Positions 1 to 11,497 of a DNA stretch of 64,000 bases are shown here, in pieces. Source of the stretch: Taiwanofungus camphoratus (Eukaryota > Basidiomycota > Agaricomycetes > Polyporales > Taiwanofungaceae); contig CP021221.1 of NCBI GenBank assembly GCA_003999685.1, forward strand, positions 3,286,001 to 3,350,000, written 5' to 3'. Made by a program: the position numbers and the translations under genes. Below the pieces are notes generated by a model. The model searched no databases, was not told the DNA's origin, and saw only the letters and a list, made by a program, of their open reading frames with translations. Position 1 is the stretch's first letter. Each line of letters starts with the position of its first letter.

Positions 1-1029
1 GTTCATCGCGCGATCCTCACGGTAGCGAGGATGCCAGTGCCGTCGACTGCCCGCCTGACCACTCGCCCGACCGCTCACTCGATCGCTCGCCCTTCGCCTC
101 GCTCTCGATCACTTTCTCCCTCCGCTTCACGCATCACGGAGCGTCAAGACCACAGGTACGTACCGGTTCGTCTGAGCCGGCCCGCCGCCGAACTCACCCT
201 GCCGTTCCTCACATTCCAGACGTCGCGCTCGCCGCGTGAGCGGCTCCGTTGGCAGGGGGGCGGGCACAAAAGCACGGAGGAAGGCGGTGGTGGCAGTATC
301 ATAGAAAGAAGTAGATTACCGTAGCGTAGCGTAGTTACCCTCTCGGTCGTGCACAGGTACGGCGGGTGGTGCGTTGCGGCACTCGCGCCGTGTTCGTTCT
401 CGGCCAGCCAGCCGAGACCCAGTGGCGAGATTTGAGGGGGAAAGACGGGCATAGTGGATCCCGTCCGTCCCCCATTCCTCGAGCGCGCCGAGGCGCTCGC
501 AGCTCGTACGGGGCGCAGCGTCGGTAGCTATGCGGCTTCGCCGAGGGAAACCGCACCAAGTCCGGGTCTACGCCGTTCGCAAGTGGGCAGGATAGTTGCT
601 GCTGGCAACTGGCTTACTGCACGTGAAACGACGAGCAGGGACCAGCCGTGAGCAGCGTCGGTACCGCCAGGACGAGTGCCTCGAGAACGGCAGATGGCGG
701 ACGTCAGACGCTGGGAGCAGGGTTCAGCGAGCCGGGAGCAAGGCTGGGATGACGTACCTAGCGGGACATCCAACCCACGGCTGCGTCACGCCGGGCGTTG
801 ACATCAAACGCCGTTCGTCATCGGCCTGCCAGAGAAGGCACGGGCGCTGACTGGCATTGCGCGCGGATAGTCTGCGCGCGACGCTGGAATTCGTCAGCGC
901 GTGAGGCCGTGCGCCGTTTGCGAACGTGCTGCGTTTGAGACGGTTGCCAGTCGTGAGCCGTGGAAGGCTGGATGGGATGGGCCGTTGGCGGTATCGCGGC
1001 GCACGGATCGGGGACAGTGGGCAGAGGGA
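1..1029. other. GC-rich stretch without a supportable gene
   Basis: Open frames occur on both strands, but they overlap each other and are Arg/Pro/Ser/Ala-rich, as expected from GC-rich DNA with few stop codons. I recognise no domain, start context or splice pattern. The C-terminal exons expected for the degraded TMEM135-like gene to the right should lie here, and I could not find them. The left edge of the window may also cut a gene. Confidence 0.5.
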
Positions 1030-1039
1030 AGGGGATACT

Positions 1040-2082
1040 GTCAGCACCGTCTCACCCTCAACGCCTGCTGCTCGATCGCGGTCCGCGGCCCGCGCTTCTC
1101 GAAGAGATTCGCAAGCGCGCCCGCGAGCACGGAGTATGATCGCCGCGTTCGCTTGCACAGCCACGCCTGGTGCGTCTGCGCGGCCGTCGAGAGGCACGGG
1201 CCGCGGCCTCCTCGGCGTCGTCAGGGAAGGGAGAGTCCGGGGAAGGGGACGCGGAATGGAGAACGGTGTGGCGGAGGAGCGAGCGCGAGCGGGTGGAGCT
1301 GGCGCGCCGCGGCCTGGGCTCGGGGGGAGTGCGTTGAGGACGAATTTGTAGAGGACGACGAACGAGCCCGGGGTCAGGGGCACGAGGGTGGTGGTGAGAT
1401 GACGAGGCAACATGGATGATAAACGGGGGCGCACCGAGCACGGCTGCGAGTCTGAACGACTCGGGCCCGAACGCTGCATGCTGTATGAGCGCAAGGCACG
1501 TCTCGGTCAGTACAGCGGACGGAGAGACGTCGTGAGAGAGGTGGATCGGAACGATCCACCGGTCGCTCACTCTGCCTGCCGGGAGAGCGAAATGACGTAG
1601 CCCGTCTTAGCTGACGGGCTCTCTCGGCAGATCCGCGCTGTGTGCTATCGCTGTGTGCACACATGGGGACACTCACCTCGGCAGGTCGTCGATTCTGGTC
1701 ACGCGCAGGATCAGATTGACACCCGAGGGGATAGCGAACGCCAAGCCACCCGCCCCTGGCGTTTGACAGCGCAAAGGCGTCAAGATTCGCGACGCTGGAA
1801 AAGGCTGGGGGACGTACCGAGGCCGCCCCTTCCGCCATGCTCGAGACACTCCCACTGGTCCTGCAGCTCTTCGACGGGCCGCTCGCCGCTGTCGCGCCAG
1901 ACGATCTTGCGGGCCTCGCGGAGGCGCTCCCCTTAGTTTGCGAGTGCGACGGAATTGTCGAACGAGGCCATGGCGCGCTTGGGGGCGAATTCGAGGAAGG
2001 AGGGCGTGCGCGACAGGCCGGGTGCCTGGTCCGAGTCCGGGGAAAGCGGAGAAAGAGGCGTGGTGGCGTTGCGGGGAGCCAT
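1040..2082 (-). pseudogene. TMEM135/Tim17-like peroxisomal membrane protein gene, degraded copy
   Basis: Four coding blocks read right to left resemble the fungal TMEM135/PMP24 (Tim17 superfamily) membrane proteins: a start near 2082 with SFLEFAPKRAMASFDNSVA, a block ending GGLAFAIPSGVNLIL, a block with LIQHAAFGPESFRLAAVLG, then SFVVLYKFVLNALP and a last block with THQAWLCKRTRRSYSVLAG. Introns at 1572-1676 and about 1755-1815 have good GT-AG borders. Three lesions break the gene. There is an in-frame TAA at 1933-1935. The acceptor before SFVVLYKF reads GG instead of AG (1368-1369). The frame changes between the last two blocks with no clear intron. The conserved C-terminal half is also missing. 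Family members act in peroxisomes or mitochondria as multi-pass proteins. I infer a pseudogene; sequencing errors could mimic some of the lesions. Confidence 0.5.
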
Positions 2083-2663
2083 GGCGCGCTTGGGGAGTCG
2101 GTTGCGGCTGGACAGGGGGAGCGCGAAGAGCAAGAGCGCCTGCAGCTGCGTGACGTCTGGTTGGCTTGGAGCGCGACTAGTGATGTGGGGGAACTCACCT
2201 GGGCGTGGCTGCAGCCTCTCTCGAGCCAGCGCGGGGACAAGGATGGTTGCCGGAGACGGAGCCAGACACGAGGCGTACAATATGAGAGGTGGCGTCAGTG
2301 TTGCTGAGATTGTCGAGATAAGCGACCAACAAGCGCTGGGTGCGTTGGCTGAGAGGAACGACGATGCTGGAGACGAAACACCGAGAACGCTGCGGTCGCG
2401 CTCGTTCAGTGTGAATTTCCCCGTCTTGCGACTCTGTCCTCCTGAGCACTCTGCACACACGGCAAGGCTTCCACCCGCTCTAAGGCCGTCTGCGGCGGGG
2501 GAGCGTGTTTCCCGCGTGCCTATCGACAGCTGCAGGCCTGACCACGACGAGAATAGCGGCGTCTGACAGCGAATCACACTCGGATCGTCGACGAACGTGC
2601 CTGCCGTCCGCCCCGCCGAAGCCCTCCTTGCGCGTTTCTCACTGATGTGACCTGACACGAGCC
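2083..2663. other. Intergenic region between the degraded gene and phytase
   Basis: This is the divergent upstream region of the minus-strand TMEM135-like remnant and the plus-strand phytase. Frames on both strands stay open because of GC bias, but none shows family features. I see no clear TATA box in this interval. If the first exon of the phytase begins at the downstream ATG (2787), a CTTATAG-like sequence near 2698 would lie in its 5' leader or core promoter. Confidence 0.4.
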
Positions 2664-4523
2664 ATGTCGAAGCAACAGAGCCAGCTCCTCCCCGACGCTT
2701 ATAGCCGCTGCAGGAGCGCGAGGGGCATCAAGACTCTCGGTGCGTACCCTGCTCTGATCTGGACGAGGCGCACGCTCTGCGGCAAGATGTCGAGCCTCTT
2801 TCTCATCTGCGTGTCGTTCTACGTCTTTTGCGCGTACGTGACGCTGGTCGCGTCCAAGCCCGACTCGCGCTCTGGCAGGCAGCAGCCCACGACGTCGGGC
2901 GGGTTCGCTCTGCCGGAGAGCGCACACAGCTGGGCGATGTACACGCCGTACTATCCGCTGGACGACTACGTGCCTCCGCCACAGGACTGCGAGATTGTCC
3001 AGGTGAGCGTCGTGTGCGGTCTGCGTCGATCGATCGCGATCGTCCGCGGTGCAGAGTCGTGGTCCGCGGACGTATCGGGGCATTCCCCCTTGCATTTCAT
3101 ATTGACGATCGCCGGTCATGTCACAGGTCAACATCGTACGTCATACGCTATCTCGTAGATACATCGCATCGACTGAGGCTTCCGCCAGCTGCAAAGACAC
3201 GGCGCCCGGTACCCGACGAAATCGGCCAGCAAGGCGATCAAGAAGGCGCTGAAGAAGCTGCAGGGCGCAAAGAAGTTTACGGACCCCCAGATGTATTTCC
3301 TCCACAACTTCACCTACTCGCTGGGCAAGGACGACCTGGTGCCGTTCGGAGCTGCAGAGTGAGCGTGGTCCTGCTACGATCGGGCGGTGGACTGACAGAG
3401 GCCACATAGGTCGTACGACGCCGGCGAGCAGGCGTTCTGGCGGTACGCGGATCTGATGAGCGAAGAGAAGCTGCCGTTCGTGCGGGCTTCGAGCAAACAG
3501 CGGGTGGTGGATTCGGCGACGAACTGGACAGCAGGTATGTTGACGTCGTCAAGTTGATGGCCCGGCTCACGTCGTAGGAAGGATTCGCGGCGGCCAGCCA
3601 CCAGCAATACGCGCCGGTCCTGTCGGTCATCCTGTCGGAAAGCGTAGGTCGGTCTCGCGCCATCTCACAGCCGGCACTCACGCACGCATAGGCCAACGAC
3701 ACCCTGGACGACGCGAACTGCCCGAACGCCGGGTCAGCGGACGCACAGGACGCGGTGTGGCAGGCGGTGTACGCGCCGAACATCACCGCGGCGCTCAACG
3801 CGTACGCACCGGGGGCGGACCTGGACGACGACGACACGGGGAGCCTGATGAGCCTGTGCCCGTTCGAGACGGTGGCAAACATGGGACGGAGCGGGTTCTG
3901 CGGGCTGTTCGAGCAGCTGGGGGCGTTCGCTGGGTACGAGTACGCGGGCGACGTTGACAAGTACTACGGCACGGGGTGAGAGCGCGTCGCACACACGGTG
4001 ACGCAACGGGTGCTGATGCACATTTTCTCTCCCCGACAGATACGGCCAGGCACTGGGGCGCGTGCAGGGCGTCGGGTACGTGAACGAGCTGCTGGCGCGG
4101 CTGACGGGCACGCCGGTGCACGACGCGACGAACACAAACCGGACGCTGGACGGGGCGGCGGCGACGTTCCCGCTCGGGCGCACGGTCTACGCCGACTTCT
4201 CGCACGACAACGAGATGATCGCCGTGTACGCCGCGCTGGGGCTCTTCCCGCAGGCCGCGCCGCTCAGCGTGGTGCGCGCTGACCCCGGGCGCACGTGGCG
4301 CGTGTCGCGCATGGTGCCGTTCGCGGCGCGCATGGTGGTGGAGAAGATGGCGTGCGGCGCGGGGGCGGAAGAGTATGTGCGGGTGCTGGTGAACCAGGCG
4401 GTGCAGCCCCTCGGGTTTTGTGGGGCGGACGCGGACGGGCTGTGCTCGCTCGATGCGTTCGTGGACAGCCAGGCCTACGCGCGGAACAACGGGGATGGAG
4501 ATTGGGAGAAGTGCTTCAGCTAG
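2664..4523 (+). CDS. Histidine acid phosphatase / 3-phytase, membrane-anchored or secreted
   Basis: Histidine acid phosphatase that would release phosphate from phytate or other phosphomonoesters outside the cell or in the secretory lumen. Six exons fit with a continuous frame: 2664-3002, 3189-3358, 3410-3534, 3582-3643, 3692-3975 and 4040-4523, giving 487 residues. Exon 2 opens with the catalytic motif LQRHGARYP (RHGxRxP). Exon 6 carries the proton-donor motif SHDN. NWTAGF, FAPNIT-type glycosylation sites and MSLCPFETV match basidiomycete phytases. The longer start gives a short cytosolic tail with QSQLLPDA followed by a hydrophobic segment (MSSLFLICVSFYVFCAYV), suggesting a type II membrane protein. 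Starting at ATG 2787 instead gives 446 residues, with the same segment as a signal peptide. Both ATGs have a purine at -3. Several Cys residues in the mature part fit the disulphides of the family. Confidence 0.92.
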
Positions 4524-6413
4524 AGGGTTTTCGTTCCCAAGTAAACCCTGACCTTTTTTTTTTCAAGTCGGCATGTAGGACTAGGATACGTTAGACATGG
4601 TGAAATTCAACGGAGTGAATAGAGAATCGCGATCCTATGCAGATCCCATTTATGATAATCACGTGCATTGTATAGCACTCACGCTGACAAGGAGCGGACC
4701 ACTGACAACAAACCTCATGGTCCTGAAGGCGCAGACGCTGTGATTGTTGATGCACCCGAAAACTATATTCTGCAAGCAGTACGTTCATCGTCCGATCCAG
4801 ATTACAACAATTAGTGAAGGAGGCATTCAAGTGCGTTGAGAATTTCTACACTGTATGTCTTCAACTACCATCCAAAGTCAACTGATCGTGGCTCACCGAA
4901 CTCATGAGCAGATTATGATTGCAATCTTTGCCACCTCATCCTATTATGGACCCATCTACTGTTTTACAAGGTTTCAAAGTTCGCTATGGCTAGCATCAGT
5001 GTACAGCCCAGGTGGCGATGACGAACCAAATATGATATATAGTGATGTCCTTCCCCCGAGATGCATGTTTCCTCTCGCCTCAATGTACTCACAGAGGAAC
5101 ACACCTCAAAAGGCAGATCCGACTCCGTGTTTGGGATTTGAGTTTCTAGCGCATTGCGCGACAAATAAGTCTTGTAACACATGCGACATCTAAAAGTTGA
5201 AATAATCGCTGGTTGATTTGAACTGCGTTCCGGTACGTACGTCATCTCTGCCTTGATGCCCGATACGTTTGTATTCCCCATCGTGCTCGAGCTAATAGCA
5301 TATCATGCAAGGTTTAGTAAAGGTGCTACACCGGCTCTAAGCAAGCGATCGGTCAGCGGACAGAATGCCTTTGGTTACAATCCACGGCATCTACTATCGT
5401 TTCTCCGACATCCGAAAGAACCTCGCCATGCTGCAGCGACCGCAATGGATAACTGGATATAAGGTGGAGCTTACGTCAAGAGCGCAGGATATCGTATGTT
5501 GGTAAGTGTCCGAAGATTAGTTGGGCATACATCCCTTTTCTGACAATTCAGACGGGTTGTAGAATATGAACTATCGGATATCTTTGAAGATATCTCAGTA
5601 ATATCCCTCTTGTGTCCTACGGACACTTGGCATCGTAGACCGCATCCTGGCCACGTGACGGAGTGGTCGGCGTTTTGGTGTTGCTGTCACCTACCGATGC
5701 GGTCGACTGCGTGCAGCGTAATCTACAACGATACTAGTATGACTGTGGTCGTCGCAATCCCAGATATACGCTGACACGGACTGGACACAGTGAGTGCAGC
5801 TAGACCGTCCAGTGAACGACGCTGGACGTCTTTCAAAGGCTGGATTTCTGATGCCTGAGCAGGCATGCAATGACTGATGGCTGAATACAGGTTCCGCACT
5901 GTTGCTGTTTGCCAGTAATGGCAGTGGATATGCTATGGATGCGCGTCTATCTTTGACGTAGATATCCCATCCGGGGCCGCATACACCATTCCCACGCATG
6001 CCGCATATGTTCCATCGCAATTATTGATACTAGAACTGTCTGCGGATGGAATAGAACAAAGACTGATCCCGCATCGGACGTATCGTGTCGCGCAGGAACA
6101 GAACGGATATCCCTACCGCCAATATGGTCCACCTGTTCATTGGTCAGGACGTACAGCAGTCTCGAATTTCAAAACAAATAAAGACGTTGCGGAAACGGCG
6201 CCGCCAGAATTTTCAATGTCTTATAAGAACCGTCAGTACATACGCTGTCGTGCCAACTCTCAAAAGACACTACGTCGCTCACTAGCGGGCCAACGAATTT
6301 GTTTTTTTTCTTTCACATCAAGTATTTCGTCCTATGTCCTCAACCTTGGCGAATGCTTTGCAGGTATGCAATCCTCTCTGATTGTCTTGTCCGTGTAAGC
6401 GGTCTCACTGCCT
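4524..6413. other. Gene-poor intergenic stretch
   Basis: Base composition drops sharply in GC relative to the phytase gene, and open frames are short on both strands. A perfect 8-bp inverted repeat, GATATCTT-TG-AAGATATC, lies at 5577-5594. It is too small to call a mobile element. I found no domain, tRNA or long repeat. Confidence 0.5.
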
Positions 6414-6820
6414 TTGCAGTACCCTGAGGTGCCGCAGCGTACGTACGAGAGCAGAGCAGATTTCGTACAGCGGCCTCCAATTACGTTTTCCTTGAATGGG
6501 TCGTACATTCCCCTTCAACATGCATTGGATCGAAATTATAGAGGCCTCGAGCGGTGGAACGAGCCCGCGTTCCCTAATGCGCCGAGCTCAAAGTCGTCGA
6601 TACGCTTACTGGTGCGATGTTTGTTGTGGTGTGGAATAATATGTTTGACAGTCACGCACAACAGTGGCCAAGTCCGGAGGGTCAGCATCTTGACTACCAA
6701 TATCAGATCAATTTTAGAGCAGGCATGACCATTGGTGAGCTTGCAACTAAAATTGCTAAGGAAGTCGAGAAATTCGTCAGGGCGAGTATGAATGATAACT
6801 TTGGGGATTATGAGTTTTGA
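6414..6820 (+). pseudogene. Possible small Agaricomycete orphan-family gene, probably broken
   Basis: One frame reads PRTYESRADFVQRPPITFSLNGSYIPLQ-like sequence with a proline-rich, SSKSSIRLL ending. From about 6640 another frame gives QWPSPEGQHLDYQYQINFR followed by a helix-like GELATKIAKEVEKFVRAS ending at 6820. The layout (short N-terminal segment, SIRL strand, then W...Y.IN and a terminal amphipathic helix) recalls small, uncharacterised Agaricomycete proteins. I could not join the two blocks with a phase-correct GT-AG intron, so the gene is either broken or mis-modelled. No function is proposed. Confidence 0.28.
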
Positions 6821-7402
6821 CAATTGTCCCAGAAAAATGCGTCATGGAGATTCGCCGACAATGAGTGGAGAGTCGGAGATGGTTATATTACCGTTAACAA
6901 CCTCCTCCTCGTTGGGCTGCGTCATGTTTCGAAGGAGAGCTACCAGCCGATCTTACAAGTGATGAGGCCGCATGACGACTAAACTCTTCCCTGGATATGC
7001 ATCGACATACCCTTCGCTCGTGGCTGGCTCTGAGCTTAACTTGCGCTGATAGCATTTCTTTAGTTTTCTGTAACCGATTATCGACACACAGGCCTGATTT
7101 TGTTAATGTTTGTAAACCAATCAGAGAAAGCTTCTATACTGGCATCATGCAGATATAGATCATGAATCATGATAAGCCGTGGAAATTTGTATTTCGTTTT
7201 CTTAGATATTACCTTCTGCGAAAGTGTCTACGTTCTCCAAATAGCATCCAGCATCACTCTCATCAAGATCAACACAATCTGCGAGTGCGAGTTCCTTGCC
7301 TGATCAGTAGTTCTCGCCAACCCATGGTATTTGATACATGTTGAAATACAGTTTCTTGGTATCCATCATTGAGGATCCTTAGCCCATGATCCCACATTTA
7401 TA
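6821..7402. other. Intergenic, 3' flank of the first WW-like membrane gene
   Basis: No open frame with family features. The interval lies downstream of the minus-strand gene that ends at 7403 and downstream of the weak plus-strand trace to the left. I see nothing else in it. Confidence 0.45.
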
Positions 7403-9927
7403 TCAACCCCTCGTCACACGAGCACGCTTACCGGAACGAGTGTCCATCCAATCGCTCTCATCGCTCTTCCTACCGCGAACAATGTCTCGCACCTCTCTAA
7501 ACAGCCGCCGAAAAGAATCCACCCAGCCTCTGGCGTTCTCAACCTGCACCTCCTGGTCCCCAATCTCTACTCTCCGCGGGCCGCGCCAGATGTGCCAGAA
7601 GAACAGCAGCGTCGCCAAGCTCAGCAAGCCAACGATGCCCAGAGCCACCGCAAGCAGCACCTTGCCCTGCACGACTGTGTTCTGTATGCAGAAGGCACCA
7701 AGCGCGATTGTGAAGCTCAGGATCGACCACAGCAGCGCCGCCACGGGAATCGAGAGGAAGCACGCCATGACCTCAAGGTGCTCATCCTTCCCCGTGGACT
7801 CTTCGTCGCTCATGTACTCTTGCTGTAGCACTGGTCAGGATACGTCGTGGTGAGAGCAGTGACTATACTAACGTACTGCTTCTTCTGGGCTGGCATCCAC
7901 CTTTGTTCTATGCTGCCATACATGGTGCACGCCGGAGACAACACTTGTGACCGCGAAAACGGAAGAGGCCAACAGCGCAGTCCGTTGCATGCTCGTAATG
8001 TCCTACTCGCATCCATCAGATGCAGAATCTTCTGAGCGACTGATGAACTTACAGCGATAGCTAAAAAACCTATGTTCGCTCTATCCGCATAACATAGTCA
8101 TTATATATGTTAGGCAGGAACAATCTCTGGACGTACCCGATGAAGACAGTGGCCTTTAGGAGGGACATACGTCAGTATCGCCGCATTGTCCAACCAAAGT
8201 GTCCTTACCAATAGGTTGGAATCTAGAAACAATACATCAGCCTCGTCCATTTGTCAAGCGTGCGACAACACGACACCCACCAGACCACTCCGCTAAAAAG
8301 TTCTCAAACAGGTCCCTGAGGTCAGGCTCGTACATCACGCCCTTGACGCGCACGCCCTCCAGCCGCACGCGGTACATCCGCTGCACGCCGAACAGCACAG
8401 GCGCGAGCGCCACGTCCGCCGCCTTCACGCGCCAGGTGGGCGGCGCGACCACCACAGGCCGGTACAGCTGCGCGTCGCGCGTGCCGTGCTTCGACTCCCG
8501 CCGGCTCACCTCGATCCTCTTCATCGTGCGCGCGATCAGCCATGCCTGCGCCGGGGCCATCAGCCGCCCATCGGCTGCTGCGTCTAGCCCGTGCGATGCG
8601 CTACGTCAGCCGCGTGGCAGTGCGAGGGTGGCAATGCTCACCTGTGGTATCTCGGTAGACCTGCATCAGGCGCTCGGCCTGGTGCTCGCTAAGGGGGAAA
8701 GGCGTTTCCGTCCACTGCAGTATGCGCTCTAGTGCGAATGGTTGGTCTAGATAGAATATAGTCCGTGACGAACGCACCATTTGCACCGTAAGTAAGAGCG
8801 CCCAAGAACTCTGCCTCCGCGACAGAGGACAGGCGTGGTAGATGCATCGGAAAGGACTCCAGCTCTGACCAATACCGTCCAGTTCTCTCCTCTAGGCGGA
8901 GGTCGAATGGCCTGTACGTTTTTCTGATGCCTCCAGAAGGAAAGGAAAACTCCTGCATGATGTCTAGAGTACCACGCCAAATCGGCTCTATATACCAGCA
9001 CCTTTCATGGTTCAGAAAGAACATCGTCGGACCCGACGGGATGCCCGCGCCTTTTACTATAAGGTCTTCTTCGCCTGTCATGTACTTCCCGGGAGCCTGC
9101 CCAGAATAGTACATGTGCAACCGTAGGTTATTTACGGCCATAACCAAGGCATTGCGAATGTCCGACTGCCGGATATCATCCGGGGTTACGACCCGCCGCT
9201 TCTGATCCCAGTAGTAGATACTGCCGTCCAAGTGAAGCATCTCCATCCAGTCGTATGATTTGATTCTGGGGATTACTCGTCAGCACCGCATGATTAGTGA
9301 TATGGATCACTGGCGGTCGTACCCATTTTCTATAACCTCCACTCTTCGCGGGTGAATCCCGCCATTAAGATGATCGGTCACTGGAGAAGGACCATCTGGA
9401 GAAGTCGCGGTCATAGACGAAGAACTAGAGCCGAGTTTTGCATCTTCAGGCTGAGGAGTGAGGGCGACCGATGGCTGAGACTGTGCTGCGGTTGGAAATA
9501 GAGGGATAGGCAGCATCGACATAGGAGAACGGAATGCTATCTCGGAGAGCGATTTCGATACATCAACGGGATCGAACTTGAATGCCGAGAAAGGCCCCTT
9601 CCACTCCTTGCTACCGGACGCGGGCCGACTCTCGCCATTGCTGCACATCGGAGCCGCCGAGAGAACACTAGACGTCGTTGAGACCCCTCCATTGAACGAT
9701 GCATTGTCGCCAGTCTGGTGGTCATGCTGGTAGTTGATAGCAGAAAGAAAGCCGTCGGGAGGCGAGAAGATGGACGATATCGCATTCGAGGATATCGCCG
9801 GAGTTGTGAACTGATGGTCAACTTGAATCCGGTTGTGATCACTGAGCTGAGATCGTTGAGATCGAGCTGGCGGTGCTCGCGGAGCCCAAAACGCCTCCCC
9901 GCCCTCCAGCGCGTGCGACTGAGACAT
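7403..9927 (-). CDS. WW-like, multi-TM membrane protein, paralogue A
   Basis: Member of a large Agaricomycete family of unknown function, with a disordered N-terminus, a WW-like module and C-terminal transmembrane helices. Exons are 9927-9323, 9265-8787, 8746-8642, 8583-8281 and 8222-8209, then several short exons to 7403. The first about 200 residues are Ser/Pro/Gln-rich. Near residue 205, DWMEMLHLDGSIYYWD resembles a WW core, followed by RRVVTPDDIR. A soluble domain (YWSELESFPMH, QPFALERILQW) precedes a linker (MYRVRLEGVRVKGVMYE). Hydrophobic stretches TALLASSVFAVTSVVSGVHH, AALLWSILSFTIALGAFCI and VLLAVALGIVGLLSLATLLF predict at least three TM helices. The tail is basic and charged. Around 8137 a one-base phase mismatch between mini-exons remains unsolved. 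It is a tandem paralogue of the gene at 11498-14759. Confidence 0.8.
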
Positions 9928-11497
9928 AAATTGGATGCCGACAGGGCGCAGCAGCCCACAGCTTACTTATATATGGCCGCCTTGCTGGCATCGTGTATGG
10001 GTCCTTGTGGACAAACGGCGCTTCAGAAGAACAACAAGCACTTGATCCAAGTTGGGTGGACACGGGAGCAAAGTTGGTGGATCAATCAAACTGTGGGAGA
10101 ATGGACGCCAACGGCAGAGGATCAGTGCAAGAGAACAAAGGCCTGCAACGATTGGGGAAGTGGTGGGCTAGCCTGAACCCGAGGTAGTGCTGCAATGTCC
10201 CTTGATGTGCCGTGGTCACCATCTGACGGCCGCCGTGTTTGCAACCCAATGACCATGGTACTTGCTGTAACTGTGCATGTTGTTCTCGGATTTTACGTCT
10301 TCCGAGGCGTGTTCCAAACATTTTGACAAGTTGAATCTTCCGAGTAACGGTCTGGGCCAGCGAAACAATTGTAGACGCTCAGCGCTCAAGAACCATTCTG
10401 GACTTGTTTTTGTTCTTTACCGGCCAGTCATGTGAGTACGTTCCTGTGTGTTTTATGTTCCTTCATATGTCGTAGGATGAACTTGTGCAAACGCCACGTC
10501 GTGCTTAATACGAATGCATTCACTTTCTAGTCTTGGTCGGCTTGTCTGTGTTTTTCATCAGTCCCAGACGCACTTTGTTCTATCTCATCTGTGACGCGCG
10601 AAAGTCCCTCGAAGGAGATTCCATGTCTACTACATTACCAGTGAATACAGGTCATTGATCGTGTTCTCTGTAGATGCTTCAGCACATTTCTTTTCCGGAT
10701 TCGATACTTTCACCGCCGGATCGCACACATGGTCGTCGCCAGTGGTTACTATAATGTTGCCCCTGAATCCGTTTCCAAACCTCCACCAATCATTTGCAAA
10801 ACTATGGAATGGAAGACAAGTTGTGCTCCCGCCGAATTGTCAGGTTTAGGCCTTCTCTCGATCATTGCCGAGTGGATGCTGCCCAGCTATACAAAAGGTC
10901 AACTACGATGTCTGACATCAGAACGTCAGATTCTGTGCTCCTTTTTGTTTCATTCCTGAACATCGCAGTAAGGTGTAGATGTGGAGCCAGTATAAATTTA
11001 GCTCTTCTGATCTATTGATGCTTAGAGACAACAATCTCCTTACCTAGAATTATTGTTCATTGTATGGACCTGGGGTCTTTCATGGTTATAGCTCCGTAGC
11101 GGGGGCCACGCGGACTACGTGGACCTCATACCACATGATGTGAGTAGTTTCAAACCGAGGTGCGCATCGGATTTGATCAATGTCGTGTTCACCGTAGTCC
11201 TGGGTATGATGGGATAGGCACTGTTAGCCGTTCGTCTTCCACGGTGTATACTGTGATTTGCAAAGGCTGCGTTTCCCTATGGCGTCCCCAGATCGCTCAG
11301 GCAACAAGTTACAACTGCAAAATTCTGTCATCATGATTCAGATCTAATGTGAACGGTAAGAGATAACCCGACGCCCATTCAAAATATGTGCTGCACTGCC
11401 GTTGGACAAAGCCCCCCATGCACGCGAAATACACGAGATAAATAATACATTGCCAATGTCAGCGATCCTGCCATGCAGGCCCAAAGTTCGTATGTCA
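9928..11497. other. Intergenic region between the two tandem paralogues
   Basis: About 1.6 kb holding the promoter of paralogue A (TATA-like site at 9966-9973) and the 3' flank of paralogue B. Only short frames are present, on both strands, with no recognisable domain or repeat. Confidence 0.5.
9966..9973 (-). promoter_or_regulatory. TATA-like element of paralogue A
   Basis: TATATAAG on the minus strand, about 40 bases upstream of the ATG at 9927. The spacing is short and would give a very short 5' leader, so the site is suggestive only. Confidence 0.4.

Noticed and set aside
724-1494. Long minus-strand open frame of 256 codons near the left edge
   Set aside because: Only the part with SFVVLYKFVLNALP looks real. 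The rest is open because of GC bias, and the true TMEM135-like sequence moves to another frame.
3310-3960. A 216-codon minus-strand frame antisense to phytase
   Set aside because: Shadow of the GC-rich phytase exons. It crosses real introns and has no family features.
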